Shown piece after piece: positions 27,021 to 35,690 of a DNA stretch of 64,000 nt; positions within the stretch are counted from its first letter, which is position 1, and every line of letters starts with the position of its first letter. The stretch spans positions 1,358,501-1,422,500 of the forward strand of contig NZ_KI421504.1 in NCBI RefSeq assembly GCF_000473165.1, given 5' to 3'. The notes beneath the pieces are model-generated. The model saw nothing but the letters and a program-made list of their open reading frames with translations. It did no database searches and was not told where the DNA came from. Made by a program: the position numbers and the translations under genes. Source of the stretch: Leisingera aquimarina DSM 24565. Lineage in GTDB: Bacteria > Pseudomonadota > Alphaproteobacteria > Rhodobacterales > Rhodobacteraceae.

Positions 27021-27804
27021 TGTGCCCGGTCTCTTGCAGGAAAGCGGTCAGGTGCTCAGCGTATTCCTCAGGCTGCTCGACGCAAGGGATATGGCCTGCA
27101 CGGCGGATCAGGTGGAACCGGCTGCCGGGGATCAGATCGACCGTCTCGCGCACCAAATCGGGCGGGGTGGCGCCATCCTCCGATCCCGAGATGCCAAGGC
27201 AGGGAAGCCGTAGACCGCTGGTAGGCGTATAGAAATCTGTGCCCGCAATTGCCGCGCAGCAGCCGGCATAGCCATCGCGGGACTGTTGAACCAGCATGTT
27301 GTGCCAAAGCTGCAGTTGAGGCGACGCGCGAAAGCCGCGGGAGAACCAGCGCTCCATCACGGCATCGGCCAGTGCGCCGATACCCTGCGCTTGCACAATC
27401 TGCACGCGATTTTCCCACATCTCTGCTGTGCCGATCTTGGCCGCGGTGTTCGACAGCACCAGCGCCCGGATCTGGTCCAGCCGCTTCACTGCCAGCCCTT
27501 GCGCAATCATGCCGCCAATCGACAGCCCTACGAAAACACAATCGCGCACTTCCAGAAAATCCAGCAACCGTTCTGCATCGCGCACCAGCGAGCCCATCGA
27601 ATAGGGGGCTGGCGGGCAAGACGACAGCCCATGGCCGCGCTTGTCATAGCGGATAGCGCGCAGGCCCGCTGGCAGCAGGTCCACTACCGCATCCCAAACC
27701 CTGAGGTCTGTGCCCAGCGAATTGGCAAAGACGATGGGCGGGCCATCCGCGTCGCCGTCAATGCGGTAGTGAAGCTGGACATCGCCCAGGTCTGCGATCT
27801 GCAT
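27013..27804 (-). CDS. pcaD: 3-oxoadipate enol-lactonase (PcaD)
   Basis: 263 residues from the ATG at 27804, chosen for GAGG seven bases upstream and because MQIADLGDVQLHYRIDG is the usual PcaD start; an upstream in-frame extension is unlikely. Alpha/beta hydrolase with nucleophile GLSIGG, Asp in GSEDGATPP and His in RAGHIPCVEQP. It hydrolyses 3-oxoadipate enol-lactone to 3-oxoadipate, the step after PcaB and PcaC. First gene of the pcaD-hydrolase-pcaB-MFS operon. Confidence 0.87.
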   Translation of the reverse strand: MQIADLGDVQLHYRIDGDADGPPIVFANSLGTDLRVWDAVVDLLPAGLRAIRYDKRGHGLSSCPPAPYSMGSLVRDAERLLDFLEVRDCVFVGLSIGGMIAQGLAVKRLDQIRALVLSNTAAKIGTAEMWENRVQIVQAQGIGALADAVMERWFSRGFRASPQLQLWHNMLVQQSRDGYAGCCAAIAGTDFYTPTSGLRLPCLGISGSEDGATPPDLVRETVDLIPGSRFHLIRRAGHIPCVEQPEEYAEHLTAFLQETGHIG

Positions 27805-27936
27805 GGAGTGCCTCATTGCTGTTCCGCGGCAGTCTACCTGCGCCGGGGCGGCGAGGTAAACCAACCTCTGGCCGCAGGCGGTGAATTTTCTTGAGTAAGA
27901 AAATTGGCCGGAAAAATCGGATTTTTCCGGTGCTCC

Positions 27937-29133
27937 TCAGCTGCGCAGCTCCATATGGGCCAGGATCTGCCCATGGTCTGATGCTAGCTTGTTATAGGGC
28001 GCCTCCGGGTGACTGCCGTCGGTCAGATGATCGTTGAATACACTGTAGTACTGCATCTCCCCCAGCGCGCCGTGCCAGGCGGGGTCGAAATGGCGCGACA
28101 TGTAGATCTGGTCGATGCTTTCATGCACTCCGCCAAAAGCGGTGGTGTAGACCACATCACGCAAGCTCTTCTTCAGGAACATTTTCTCAGCCGGGCGCAG
28201 CCGCACCCGGTCGATGGCTTCGTGAATCTGCCTGTCTTCTTCTTCGCTGTAGCGGTCACCGCTGTGCCGGGCATCATGGCGCAGCATCCAGGCGTAGTTC
28301 TTGAATGGCGCCTCACCCGAGATGATTTCGCTGCTGACCGCGTTTTCGCCGTCATTGAAATCCCCCAGCACCATCACCGGGTGGCCCTGTTCCAACTCGT
28401 CCAGCACCGCACGGCGCAGCACCCAGGCTTCCCCCATCCGCCGCAACGCTGCGCGCAAGGACCCCAGGGCACGGCCCGCGGCGTCATATGCCGTCAGCAC
28501 GGATTCCGGAGCGTAAGACGCCCCTTGCGGGGTGATGAATTCACCCAGCTTCGACTTTAAATGGCAGTTGAAGACCGTGATGACCAAATTGCCAACCGGC
28601 ACGCGCACTTTCAGAATCGGACGCGACAGGCGGCGCAGGGTATAGAATCCAGCGTCGTCATCTTCGCCCAGGCAAGCCATCGGAATGTCCAGCGGCTGAG
28701 CCAGCTCCTGGATCACCTCTGCCTCGCCTTGGAAGCCGAACCGCGACAGCACGGCGAGCCCCGGGCGCCGCTTTCCAGGCTCACCTGTGTCATTGACGTT
28801 CGGGGCAAAGGCCAGCGCGGCTCCGGCATAAGACCCATAGGCCAGTTTCTGAAAAATCGCCTTGCGGTGGTAGCGCTTAGAGGGGTCGGGGATACTGGCT
28901 GCATTTGCTTCCGCCCCGCGCCGGTCAGCCTCGGCAATAACCTGGCGCAGCGGAGCTTCTTCAAAGATCTCTTGAAATCCAAGGATATCGGCATTCAGCG
29001 TCAGCAGCTGATCCGCCATCCAATCAGCCTTCCACGCATATTCCTCGGGCGTGTAGCTTTGAAAACGGTAGTATTCCCGCTCGGGTCCTATCAGATTTTT
29101 GACGTTGAACGAGGCGATGGTGAAACGTGTCAT
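27937..29133 (-). CDS. Endonuclease/exonuclease/phosphatase-fold protein
   Basis: 398 residues from the ATG at 29133 (MTRFTIASFNVKNL), where the fold begins. Family motifs: SFNVKNL, a metal-binding Glu in ILGFQEIFEE, GDFND near residue 265, and SDHGQILAHME at the C-terminus. No signal peptide, so probably cytoplasmic. Members cut nucleic acids or phosphodiesters; the substrate is not predictable. The gene stands alone between pcaD and the threonine dehydratase gene. Confidence 0.85.
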   Translation of the reverse strand: MTRFTIASFNVKNLIGPEREYYRFQSYTPEEYAWKADWMADQLLTLNADILGFQEIFEEAPLRQVIAEADRRGAEANAASIPDPSKRYHRKAIFQKLAYGSYAGAALAFAPNVNDTGEPGKRRPGLAVLSRFGFQGEAEVIQELAQPLDIPMACLGEDDDAGFYTLRRLSRPILKVRVPVGNLVITVFNCHLKSKLGEFITPQGASYAPESVLTAYDAAGRALGSLRAALRRMGEAWVLRRAVLDELEQGHPVMVLGDFNDGENAVSSEIISGEAPFKNYAWMLRHDARHSGDRYSEEEDRQIHEAIDRVRLRPAEKMFLKKSLRDVVYTTAFGGVHESIDQIYMSRHFDPAWHGALGEMQYYSVFNDHLTDGSHPEAPYNKLASDHGQILAHMELRS

Positions 29134-29178
29134 GAACGGCCCCCCTGGCTGCCGCACGGACTTCCGTGCGGTCAGAGT

Positions 29179-30156
29179 TCAAGCATAGCGTGACAGCGCT
29201 TCCTGGAACAGCGCTGCATCCACATTGCCGCCTGTGGCGACTGCAATCACGGCTTCGCCGCCGATCTTGTCAGGGCGGAACAAGGCGGCGGCCAACGATG
29301 CAGCCCCACCGGGTTCTAGGACGATCTTAAGCCGCAAAAAGGCCAACGCCATCGCCCGCATCGCTTCTTCTTCGGTGATGACCAGGCCCGGCCCGCACAG
29401 GCGGCTGAGGATGGGGAAGGTGATCTCACCCGGCTGCGGGGTCAGGATCGCGTCGCAGATCGAGCCGGATTGGCTGGGATTCTGCCGGATTTCACCAGCG
29501 GCCAGCGAACGGGTGACGTCATCAAATCCTTCCGGTTCCACCGGGCGCACCCGCAGGTCCGGTGCGCGCGCCTCAAGGGCCAGAGCGATCCCCGACGACA
29601 ATCCGCCGCCGCCGCAGTTGACCAGAATATCCGCCCTTGTGATGCCTTCGGCAGCGGCCTGTTCCGCAATCTCCAACCCGCAGGTGCCCTGACCGGCAAT
29701 GACCAGCGGTTCGTCGTAGGGTTTGATCAGAGCCAGCCCGCGTTCCCCAGCTTGCCGGGCGCCAACGGCTTCGCGGCTTTCCCCGCCGACGCGGTCGTAC
29801 AGCACAACCTCAGCGCCCAGATCACGGGTGTTCTGGATTTTCAGCTGCGGCGCATCAGCGGGCATCACGATCACAGCAGGCGCTTTGTGCGCTTTGGCTG
29901 CCGCGGCCACGCCTTGCGCATGGTTGCCGCTGGAATAGGCAAGCACACCCCGCGCGCGGGCCTCGCTTGGCAGCGCCGATACCGCGGACCAGCCGCCGCG
30001 GAACTTGAAGGATCCGGTGTGCTGCAGGCATTCGGCCTTCACAAACACACGGCGCCCGGCGATTTCGTCCAGAAACGGCGAAGAAAGCATCGGAGTAAGA
30101 CGGGCATGGCCCTTCAGCCGCGCTGCCGCAGCTTCAATCATAGCAATTGAGGTCAT
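29179..30156 (-). CDS. Threonine/serine dehydratase-family PLP enzyme
   Basis: 325 residues, fold type II. The PLP lysine lies in HTGSFKFRGG (about 46-55) and the phosphate loop is NCGGGGLSSG (about 180-189). The C-terminal ACT domain of biosynthetic IlvA is absent, so this is the short catabolic or racemase-like form. It overlaps the hydrolase gene by ATGA. Serine racemase or ectoine-pathway EutB-like activities are alternatives within the same family. Confidence 0.85.
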   Translation of the reverse strand: MTSIAMIEAAAARLKGHARLTPMLSSPFLDEIAGRRVFVKAECLQHTGSFKFRGGWSAVSALPSEARARGVLAYSSGNHAQGVAAAAKAHKAPAVIVMPADAPQLKIQNTRDLGAEVVLYDRVGGESREAVGARQAGERGLALIKPYDEPLVIAGQGTCGLEIAEQAAAEGITRADILVNCGGGGLSSGIALALEARAPDLRVRPVEPEGFDDVTRSLAAGEIRQNPSQSGSICDAILTPQPGEITFPILSRLCGPGLVITEEEAMRAMALAFLRLKIVLEPGGAASLAAALFRPDKIGGEAVIAVATGGNVDAALFQEALSRYA

Positions 30157-30983
30157 TTGATCTGCCCCAGAACTGAATGGATAAGGCCGAGCGCCTCCGG
30201 CTCATCCAGAAAGGGCACATGGCCTCGGTTTGGAACTTCCACGGCTTGCAGCGCGGGCAGGCGGTGCTGCATTTCCGTATAGGTTCCGGCGCTCAAAATG
30301 TCCGAGTTTGCACCGCGGATCACCCCGCTGGGCAGGCCTTCCAGCGCCAGAAACAAGGGCCAGAGGTCCGGTGCCGGGCCCGCCTCTGCTTGTGCCAGCG
30401 GCGCGTCCCGCAGGCGCGGATCATAGCGCAGGCTGAGCCCGTCGGCGTCTTCATCGTAGAATGCCTCGGCTTCCTCGCGCCAGCGTGCAGCGGGGACGCC
30501 GGGAAAGGCTGGCGCCATCAGGGCAGCAAGCGCTTCTGCGGCCTGTGCATGTGTCTTTGCAGCCGGGCGTCGGCCAACGTAGTCCATGATCCGGGCACTG
30601 CCGCCTGCGGGGATCTCCGGGCCCACATCGTTCAAGACCACCGCTGCAAGCCGGTCTTTGGCGATGGCAGCCAGTGTCATCGCCACCAATCCGCCGCGCG
30701 AAGTGCCAAGAATGGCAGTGCGGTCCAATCCCAAATGATCCAGCAGCTCCAGCACATCCTGCGCTTCGCGCAGAACATTGTAGGTCATGAAATCCGGATC
30801 ATGATCCGACTGTCCCCGTCCGCGGGCGTCCAGAGCGATCATCCGGCAGCCTGTGGCATGAGGCGCAAAGTAGCGAAAATCGCGGCTGTCCCGGGTCAGG
30901 CCCGCCAAGCACAGCAGCGGCACACCCTCCCCGGCATCGGAGTAATGCAGCTGCAACCCGTCTGAGGTTTCAAAAAACGGCAT
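30153..30983 (-). CDS. Alpha/beta hydrolase
   Basis: 276 residues from the ATG at 30983 (MPFFETSDGLQLHYSDAG); a longer frame through the neighbouring dehalogenase gene is a shadow. Nucleophile Ser in GTSRGG, catalytic His in PNRGHVPFLDEP, and the N-terminal oxyanion region LAGLTRDSRDF. Substrate unknown. It lies between the dehalogenase gene (10 bases upstream) and the dehydratase gene (ATGA overlap), so the three are probably one operon. Confidence 0.83.
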   Translation of the reverse strand: MPFFETSDGLQLHYSDAGEGVPLLCLAGLTRDSRDFRYFAPHATGCRMIALDARGRGQSDHDPDFMTYNVLREAQDVLELLDHLGLDRTAILGTSRGGLVAMTLAAIAKDRLAAVVLNDVGPEIPAGGSARIMDYVGRRPAAKTHAQAAEALAALMAPAFPGVPAARWREEAEAFYDEDADGLSLRYDPRLRDAPLAQAEAGPAPDLWPLFLALEGLPSGVIRGANSDILSAGTYTEMQHRLPALQAVEVPNRGHVPFLDEPEALGLIHSVLGQIK

Positions 30984-30993
30984 GTGTGAACGT

Positions 30994-31680
30994 TTATCCC
31001 TTGGCCAGATCGGGAATTGTGGTGAGGTCCGGCAGGATATGCGCCGGCTTCCAGGGCAGCCTGTCAACAGGCTCGCCCGCCCGGTTGACCCAGGCGGTGA
31101 CAAACCCGTAGCCGGATGCCCCGGCCGCGTCCCAGCCGTTGGAGGAGACAAACAACACCTCTTCGCGGGCGCAATTGAACCGGGCACCAACCAGATCGTA
31201 GACGCGGGCGTCGGGCTTGAAGATGCCGACGCTCTCCACCGACAGCACGCCGTCCAGCACATCGCCCAGCCCGGCTGATTGTACTGCACCGTGCAGCATG
31301 GCAGGGGATCCATTGGACAGGATTGCGGTGTTCATGCCGGCGGACTTCAGCGTGTTCAGCATTGCGGGCACTTCCGGATAGGCCTGCAGCTGCCAGTAAA
31401 GATCGAGCAACCGCTGGCGCAAAGCGGCATCCGCTGCCAGCCCGGCCGCCTCCATCGCCCAATCAAGCCCATCCTGCGTCACATCCCAGAAATCGGCATG
31501 GGCATTGGTGATCGCCCGCAGCCAGGTGTATTGAAGCTGCTTCAGCCGCCAGTGATTGGCCAGCTCCGCCCAGCTGTCCTGCAGATGCGGAAACTCCGGT
31601 TCGCTGGCGGCCTGCCGCGCCGCAGCGGCCACATCGAACAAGGTTCCGTAGGCGTCAAAGATACAGGTGGTAATTGGCAT
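30994..31680 (-). CDS. L-2-haloacid dehalogenase-type HAD hydrolase
   Basis: 228 residues from the ATG at 31680, with GGAGAG upstream. HAD motif I FDAYGTLFD carries the nucleophilic Asp; motif II is LSNGSP, motif III Lys in GIFKPDARVYDL, and motif IV SSNGWDAAGASGYG. The DAYGTLFD and SSNGWDAAGA forms are those of type II haloacid dehalogenases, which hydrolyse short 2-haloacids to hydroxyacids; dehalogenases are frequent in marine roseobacters (general knowledge). First gene of a probable three-gene operon. Confidence 0.85.
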   Translation of the reverse strand: MPITTCIFDAYGTLFDVAAAARQAASEPEFPHLQDSWAELANHWRLKQLQYTWLRAITNAHADFWDVTQDGLDWAMEAAGLAADAALRQRLLDLYWQLQAYPEVPAMLNTLKSAGMNTAILSNGSPAMLHGAVQSAGLGDVLDGVLSVESVGIFKPDARVYDLVGARFNCAREEVLFVSSNGWDAAGASGYGFVTAWVNRAGEPVDRLPWKPAHILPDLTTIPDLAKG

Positions 31681-31816
31681 GGGGCTCTCCATTTGCCGAA
31701 GCGTTGCACGAAGTCCTGGGCGGGCAAAGCGGGAAATTGTACCCATACGGGTTTACATCACGTCCGCGGGCGCTAGGCTGCGCCCCTTTATGAACCCGCA
31801 ACCAATTGGAGGTCAT

Positions 31817-32245
31817 ATGACCGGGGTAAAGAACGGCGACACCGTGCGCATCCATTACACAGGCAAGCTGACGGATGGCACCGTTTTCGACAGTTCCGAA
31901 GGCCGTGATCCGCTGGAGTTCACCGTCGGTGCGGGTCATGTGATTGCGGGCATGGATGCGGGGCTTGAAGGCATGGCCGTGGGGGAGAATAAGACGCTGG
32001 ATATCCCGTGCGCCGAGGCATATGGCCCGATCAGCCCCGCTGCGCGCCAGGAGATCCCCCGCGAGGGCATCCCCGAGGATATCCCGCTGGAACTGGGTAC
32101 TCAGCTGCAGATGCAAAGCCCGGACGGTCAAGTGCTGCCGGTGACCGTGGTCGAGGTCGGCGACGAGACTGTCACTTTGGATGCCAATCATTTCCTGGCG
32201 GGCAAAGATCTGATTTTCGACATCGAGCTGGTCTCGGTATCCTGA
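31817..32245 (+). CDS. FKBP-type peptidyl-prolyl isomerase, SlyD-like
   Basis: 142 residues from the ATG at 31817 with TTGGAGG upstream; longer in-frame starts exist but lack a binding site. FKBP motif VRIHYTGKLTDGTVFDSSEGRDPLEFTVGAGHVI, then the insert-in-flap domain (about 70-120) of the SlyD/FkpB group. It lacks the His-rich tail of E. coli SlyD. Cytoplasmic folding helper. It is convergent with fabI; a strong shared terminator lies between. Confidence 0.88.
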   Translation: MTGVKNGDTVRIHYTGKLTDGTVFDSSEGRDPLEFTVGAGHVIAGMDAGLEGMAVGENKTLDIPCAEAYGPISPAARQEIPREGIPEDIPLELGTQLQMQSPDGQVLPVTVVEVGDETVTLDANHFLAGKDLIFDIELVSVS

Positions 32246-32427
32246 CGTTTTGTCTGCGGGCAGGCGGCACTCCCGCGCCCGCAGGTTCCCCGGCTGCGCC
32301 GGAAAACGTCCAACGGAAGCCGGCTTTGCCAGAAGCCCGGCGACGGGCGGGAGTGTGCCGGATCAAAGGCTAATCGGTTCCGCACGTGAGCTTTCGGCAG
32401 GTTGACGCTACAGAGCGGTGAACACAC

Positions 32428-32457
32428 AAAAAAGGCGCCTCTCAGGCGCCTTTTTCT
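32428..32457. terminator. Bidirectional rho-independent terminator
   Basis: AAAAAA-GGCGCC-TCTCA-GGCGCC-TTTTTCT. The A-run before and the T-run after the stem let it end both the FKBP transcript (rightward) and the fabA-fabB-fabI transcript (leftward). Confidence 0.85.
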
Positions 32458-32480
32458 ACATGCCAGCGTTGCCGGGCGGC

Positions 32481-33278
32481 TTACAAGTAATCTTGTTGCG
32501 GCATTCCTAGCACGTGGAAACCGCCATCGACCCGGATAATTTCACCGGTCGTGCAAGCGCCTGCATCGGACGCAAGGTAAACCGCGGTGCCGCCCACCGC
32601 CTCCAGCGTGGCGTTGTCGCGCATTGGCGCGTTCTGGGCCGTGTGCTTGAAGGTCTTGCGCGCACCGCCGATGGCGGCTCCGGCCAGCGTCTTCATCGGT
32701 CCAGGCGAAATTGCGTTCACCCGGATACTTTCGGGGCCCAGGTCATTGGCCAGGTAGCGGGTCGCCGATTCCAGCGCTGCCTTGGCCACGCCCATCACAT
32801 TGTAGTTCGGCACCACCTGGTTCGATCCTTGATAGGTCAGCGTCAGCAGGGTGCCGCCGTTTTCCTTCATCAGCGGATACGCCCGGCGCGCCACTTCGAT
32901 GAAGGAATAGGCAGAGATATCCAGCGAGTTCTTGAAGTTCGCCCGGCTGGTGTCCAGGAATCGGCCCGTAAGCTCGGACTTGTCCGAATAAGCAATTGCA
33001 TGCACCACAAAATCGATCGCGGGCCAGCGGCCGCCAAGCTGTTCAAATGCTGCATCCAGCGAGGCGTCGTCTGTCACATCCACATCGACCATGAAATCCG
33101 AGCCGACGCTTTGCGCCAGCGGTTCCAACCGCTTGCCAAAGGCTTCGCCCTGATAGGTAAAGGCCAGCTCAGCCCCGGCTTCCGCCATGGCTTTGGCAAT
33201 GCCCCAGGCGATGGAGCGGTCATTGGCAACGCCCATAATCAGGCCGCGTTTGCCGGTCAGCAGTCCCGCCATCGTCAC
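32481..33278 (-). CDS. fabI: Enoyl-[acyl-carrier-protein] reductase (NADH), FabI
   Basis: 265 residues, short-chain dehydrogenase fold. Nucleotide-binding GVANDRSIAWGIA (about 16-28), the FabI-specific form, and the catalytic Tyr-x6-Lys in YNVMGVAKAALE (about 158-169). It does the last reduction in each fatty-acid elongation cycle and is the target of triclosan in sensitive bacteria. Its start directly abuts the fabB stop, in the fabA-fabB-fabI operon; ATG codons at 33278 and 33272 are both possible starts. Confidence 0.93.
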   Translation of the reverse strand: MTMAGLLTGKRGLIMGVANDRSIAWGIAKAMAEAGAELAFTYQGEAFGKRLEPLAQSVGSDFMVDVDVTDDASLDAAFEQLGGRWPAIDFVVHAIAYSDKSELTGRFLDTSRANFKNSLDISAYSFIEVARRAYPLMKENGGTLLTLTYQGSNQVVPNYNVMGVAKAALESATRYLANDLGPESIRVNAISPGPMKTLAGAAIGGARKTFKHTAQNAPMRDNATLEAVGGTAVYLASDAGACTTGEIIRVDGGFHVLGMPQQDYL

Positions 33279-34508
33279 TTATCCCTTGTATCTGCTCAGA
33301 ACCATCGAGCCATTGGTGCCGCCAAAGCCGAAGCTGTTGGTCATCACCGAGTCGAGGCCTGCGTTTTCCACCAGTGCAGTGGCAATCTCGCCAGGCTGAA
33401 TGCCTTCGGCGAGGGTGTCGACATTGATCGACGGCGTGATGAAATCATTGTCCAGCATCAACAGGCAAAAGATCGCCTCCAGAGCGCCGGCAGCGCCCTG
33501 GGCGTGGCCGGTCATCGACTTGGTCGAGGAAATCGGCGGCACCTGGCCTTCGCCGAATACGCGGCGGGCCGCCTCGACCTCACCGACGTCGCCGACAGGG
33601 GTCGAGGTGCCATGCGCATTGATGTAATCCACCTTGCGGCCTTCAGGCAGGGTCGACAGCGCCAGGCGCATCGCCCGCTCGCCACCTTCACCAGAGGGCG
33701 CCACCATGTCGTGGCCGTCGGACGTGGCGGCAAAGCCGGTCACTTCCGCGTAGATCTTCGCACCGCGGGCCAGCGCGTGGTCCAGATCTTCCAGCACCAC
33801 TATGCCGCCGCCGCCGGAGATCACAAACCCGTCGCGGTCCTGATCGAAGGCGCGGCTGGCTGCGGTGGGGGCGTCGTTTTTCTTAGAGGACATCGCGCCC
33901 ATGGCGTCGAACAGACAGGACAGGGTCCAGTCCAGTTCCTCGCCGCCGCCGGCAAACATCACGTCCTGCTTACCCATCATGATCTGCTCAGACGCATTGC
34001 CGATGCAATGCAGCGAGGTCGAGCAGGCCGAGGTGATTGAATAATTGATGCCCTTGATCTTGAACGCTGTCGCCAGATTGGCGGAAATGGTCGAAGACAT
34101 GCATTTTGGCACAGCAAACGGGCCGATCCGCTTGGTAGCGCCGGTCTTTGCGACGACCTGATGCGCTGCCAGCATGGCCGAGGTTGACGGGCCGCCCGAG
34201 CCTGCCACCAGGCCGGTGCGCTCGTTTACGACCTGATCTTCCGAGAGACCTGCATCGGCAATCGCCTGGCTCATCGCGATATGGGCATAAGCCGCACCTG
34301 GTCCCATGAAACGCAAGGTGCGCTTGTCCACATGTTCCGCGGTGTCGATCTTCAGCGTGCCGGCCACCTGGCTGCGAAAGCCGTGCTCAGCCATTTCGGG
34401 GCTGGCTTCAATGCCGGATTTGCCGGCTTTCAACGAGGCGGTGACCTCTTCAGCATTGTTCCCGATGGAGGACACAATCCCCAAACCGGTGACGACGACG
34501 CGACGCAT
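33279..34508 (-). CDS. fabB: 3-oxoacyl-[acyl-carrier-protein] synthase I, FabB
   Basis: 409 residues, thiolase fold. Cys-His-His triad: Cys in ITSACSTSLHC, His in NAHGTSTPVGD and His in KSMTGHAQGAAGALE. FabB rather than FabF is supported by direct linkage to fabA, the pair that makes unsaturated fatty acids in proteobacteria. It condenses malonyl-ACP with acyl-ACP, including the cis-decenoyl intermediate from FabA. 37 bases after fabA. Confidence 0.93.
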   Translation of the reverse strand: MRRVVVTGLGIVSSIGNNAEEVTASLKAGKSGIEASPEMAEHGFRSQVAGTLKIDTAEHVDKRTLRFMGPGAAYAHIAMSQAIADAGLSEDQVVNERTGLVAGSGGPSTSAMLAAHQVVAKTGATKRIGPFAVPKCMSSTISANLATAFKIKGINYSITSACSTSLHCIGNASEQIMMGKQDVMFAGGGEELDWTLSCLFDAMGAMSSKKNDAPTAASRAFDQDRDGFVISGGGGIVVLEDLDHALARGAKIYAEVTGFAATSDGHDMVAPSGEGGERAMRLALSTLPEGRKVDYINAHGTSTPVGDVGEVEAARRVFGEGQVPPISSTKSMTGHAQGAAGALEAIFCLLMLDNDFITPSINVDTLAEGIQPGEIATALVENAGLDSVMTNSFGFGGTNGSMVLSRYKG

Positions 34509-34545
34509 AGGCGTACTCCTTGGATTAGATCAAAGGGAAAAAGGG

Positions 34546-35055
34546 TCAGCTTTCGTCTGCCAGCCCGACCTTCATGTCCTTGACCTGATAGATTTCTTCA
34601 CCATCCGCCAGCACGCGGCCATTGGCAACGCCAAGCTTGAGCTTGCGGTCAATGACACGGGTGAAATCCACGAAATAGGTGAGCATTTTACGGTCGGGTT
34701 TGACCATGCCCTTCAGCTTGACCTCGCCAACACCCATGGCCATGCCCTTGCCGGTCATGCCGCGCCAGCCCAGATTGAAGCCGGTCAGCTGCCACAACCC
34801 GTCCAAACCCAAGCAACCGGGCATAATCGGGTTGCCGGGGAAATGGCAGTCAAAGAACCACAGGTCCGGAGTAATGTCGAATTCTGCAATAACATGGCCT
34901 TTGCCGAATTCGCCGCCGTCCGCACTGATGTCTGTAATACGGTCCATCATCAGCATCGGCGGGGCCGGCAGCTGGGCGTTGCCCGGCCCAAACAGCTCGC
35001 CCCGCGCGCATTTCAGCAAATCGTCCTTGTCAAAGCTGCTCGGGTAATCGGCCAT
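34546..35055 (-). CDS. fabA: 3-hydroxydecanoyl-[acyl-carrier-protein] dehydratase/isomerase, FabA
   Basis: 169 residues from the ATG at 35055 with AGGAGA nine bases upstream; a longer frame exists but is not family-like. Hot-dog fold with active-site His in [14 protein letters not shown] and Asp in LGLDGLWQL. It dehydrates 3-hydroxydecanoyl-ACP and isomerises trans-2 to cis-3-decenoyl-ACP, the entry to unsaturated fatty acids. First gene of fabA-fabB-fabI; the 5' region is shared with divergent irr. Confidence 0.94.
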   Translation of the reverse strand: MADYPSSFDKDDLLKCARGELFGPGNAQLPAPPMLMMDRITDISADGGEFGKGHVIAEFDITPDLWFFDCHFPGNPIMPGCLGLDGLWQLTGFNLGWRGMTGKGMAMGVGEVKLKGMVKPDRKMLTYFVDFTRVIDRKLKLGVANGRVLADGEEIYQVKDMKVGLADES

Positions 35056-35200
35056 TCGGGCGTATCTCCTGCCTAGGGTCTGGTCTATAAGTATATCTGG
35101 CCTCCTGTAACACCCGGCCAAAGGGTCCCGCAAGGGGACCCCGCGTCACTTCCTGCGCTGAATGTGCCACATGCACGCAAGAAACACCTGCCTAGCTGCG

Positions 35201-35242
35201 AATGAATTTCATTTGAAAAACCCTGGGTGTTGCTCCTATATA
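35201..35242 (+). promoter_or_regulatory. Candidate irr promoter with overlapping palindrome
   Basis: TTGAAA (35213-35218), 18 bases, TATATA (35237-35242) upstream of irr. The inverted repeat AATGAA-T-TTCATT (35201-35213) overlaps the -35 box and could be an iron-regulator operator (Irr itself or a Fur-type protein). Assignment rests on pattern only. Confidence 0.4.
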
Positions 35243-35273
35243 TACGGTCAGCAACGCGATGCAGGATCTGCTC

Positions 35274-35690
35274 ATGACGCCAAACAGCGAAGACACAGCC
35301 ACACGCTGGCTGACAGAGGCCGGGCTAAGGCCCACCCGGCAGCGGGTGGCGCTTGCCGAATTGCTGGTCGGCGACGGCAAACACCGCCATATCACTGCCG
35401 AAAGCCTGTTCGAGTCGGCCAAGAAAAAAGGCGCCGCTGTATCGCTGGCCACTGTCTATAATACTCTGCGCGCCTTTTGCGACGCCGGCGTGCTGCAAGA
35501 GATCCCGCTGGACGGCTCCAAAAGCTATTTCGACACCAACACCCATGATCATCCGCATTTCTTTTGGGAGGATGAGGGCCGCGTCAGCGACGCGCCCGCA
35601 CAGGAACTGGTGATTCACAAACTGCCGGAGGCGCCGGAAGGGATGGAGATCGCCTCAGTCGATGTGGTGATCCGCCTGCGCAAGGTCTGA
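35274..35690 (+). CDS. irr: Iron response regulator Irr (Fur superfamily)
   Basis: 138 residues from the ATG at 35274, which has AGGA seven bases upstream; an ATG at 35259 is in frame but has no binding site. Winged helix with LRPTRQRVALAELLVG and SLATVYNTLRAF; metal/heme-type His cluster in THDHPHFFW, as in alphaproteobacterial Irr. No N-terminal heme regulatory Cys-Pro is visible. Irr represses heme synthesis and iron-use genes at low iron. Placement next to fabA is a conserved alphaproteobacterial arrangement (general knowledge). Confidence 0.88.
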   Translation: MTPNSEDTATRWLTEAGLRPTRQRVALAELLVGDGKHRHITAESLFESAKKKGAAVSLATVYNTLRAFCDAGVLQEIPLDGSKSYFDTNTHDHPHFFWEDEGRVSDAPAQELVIHKLPEAPEGMEIASVDVVIRLRKV

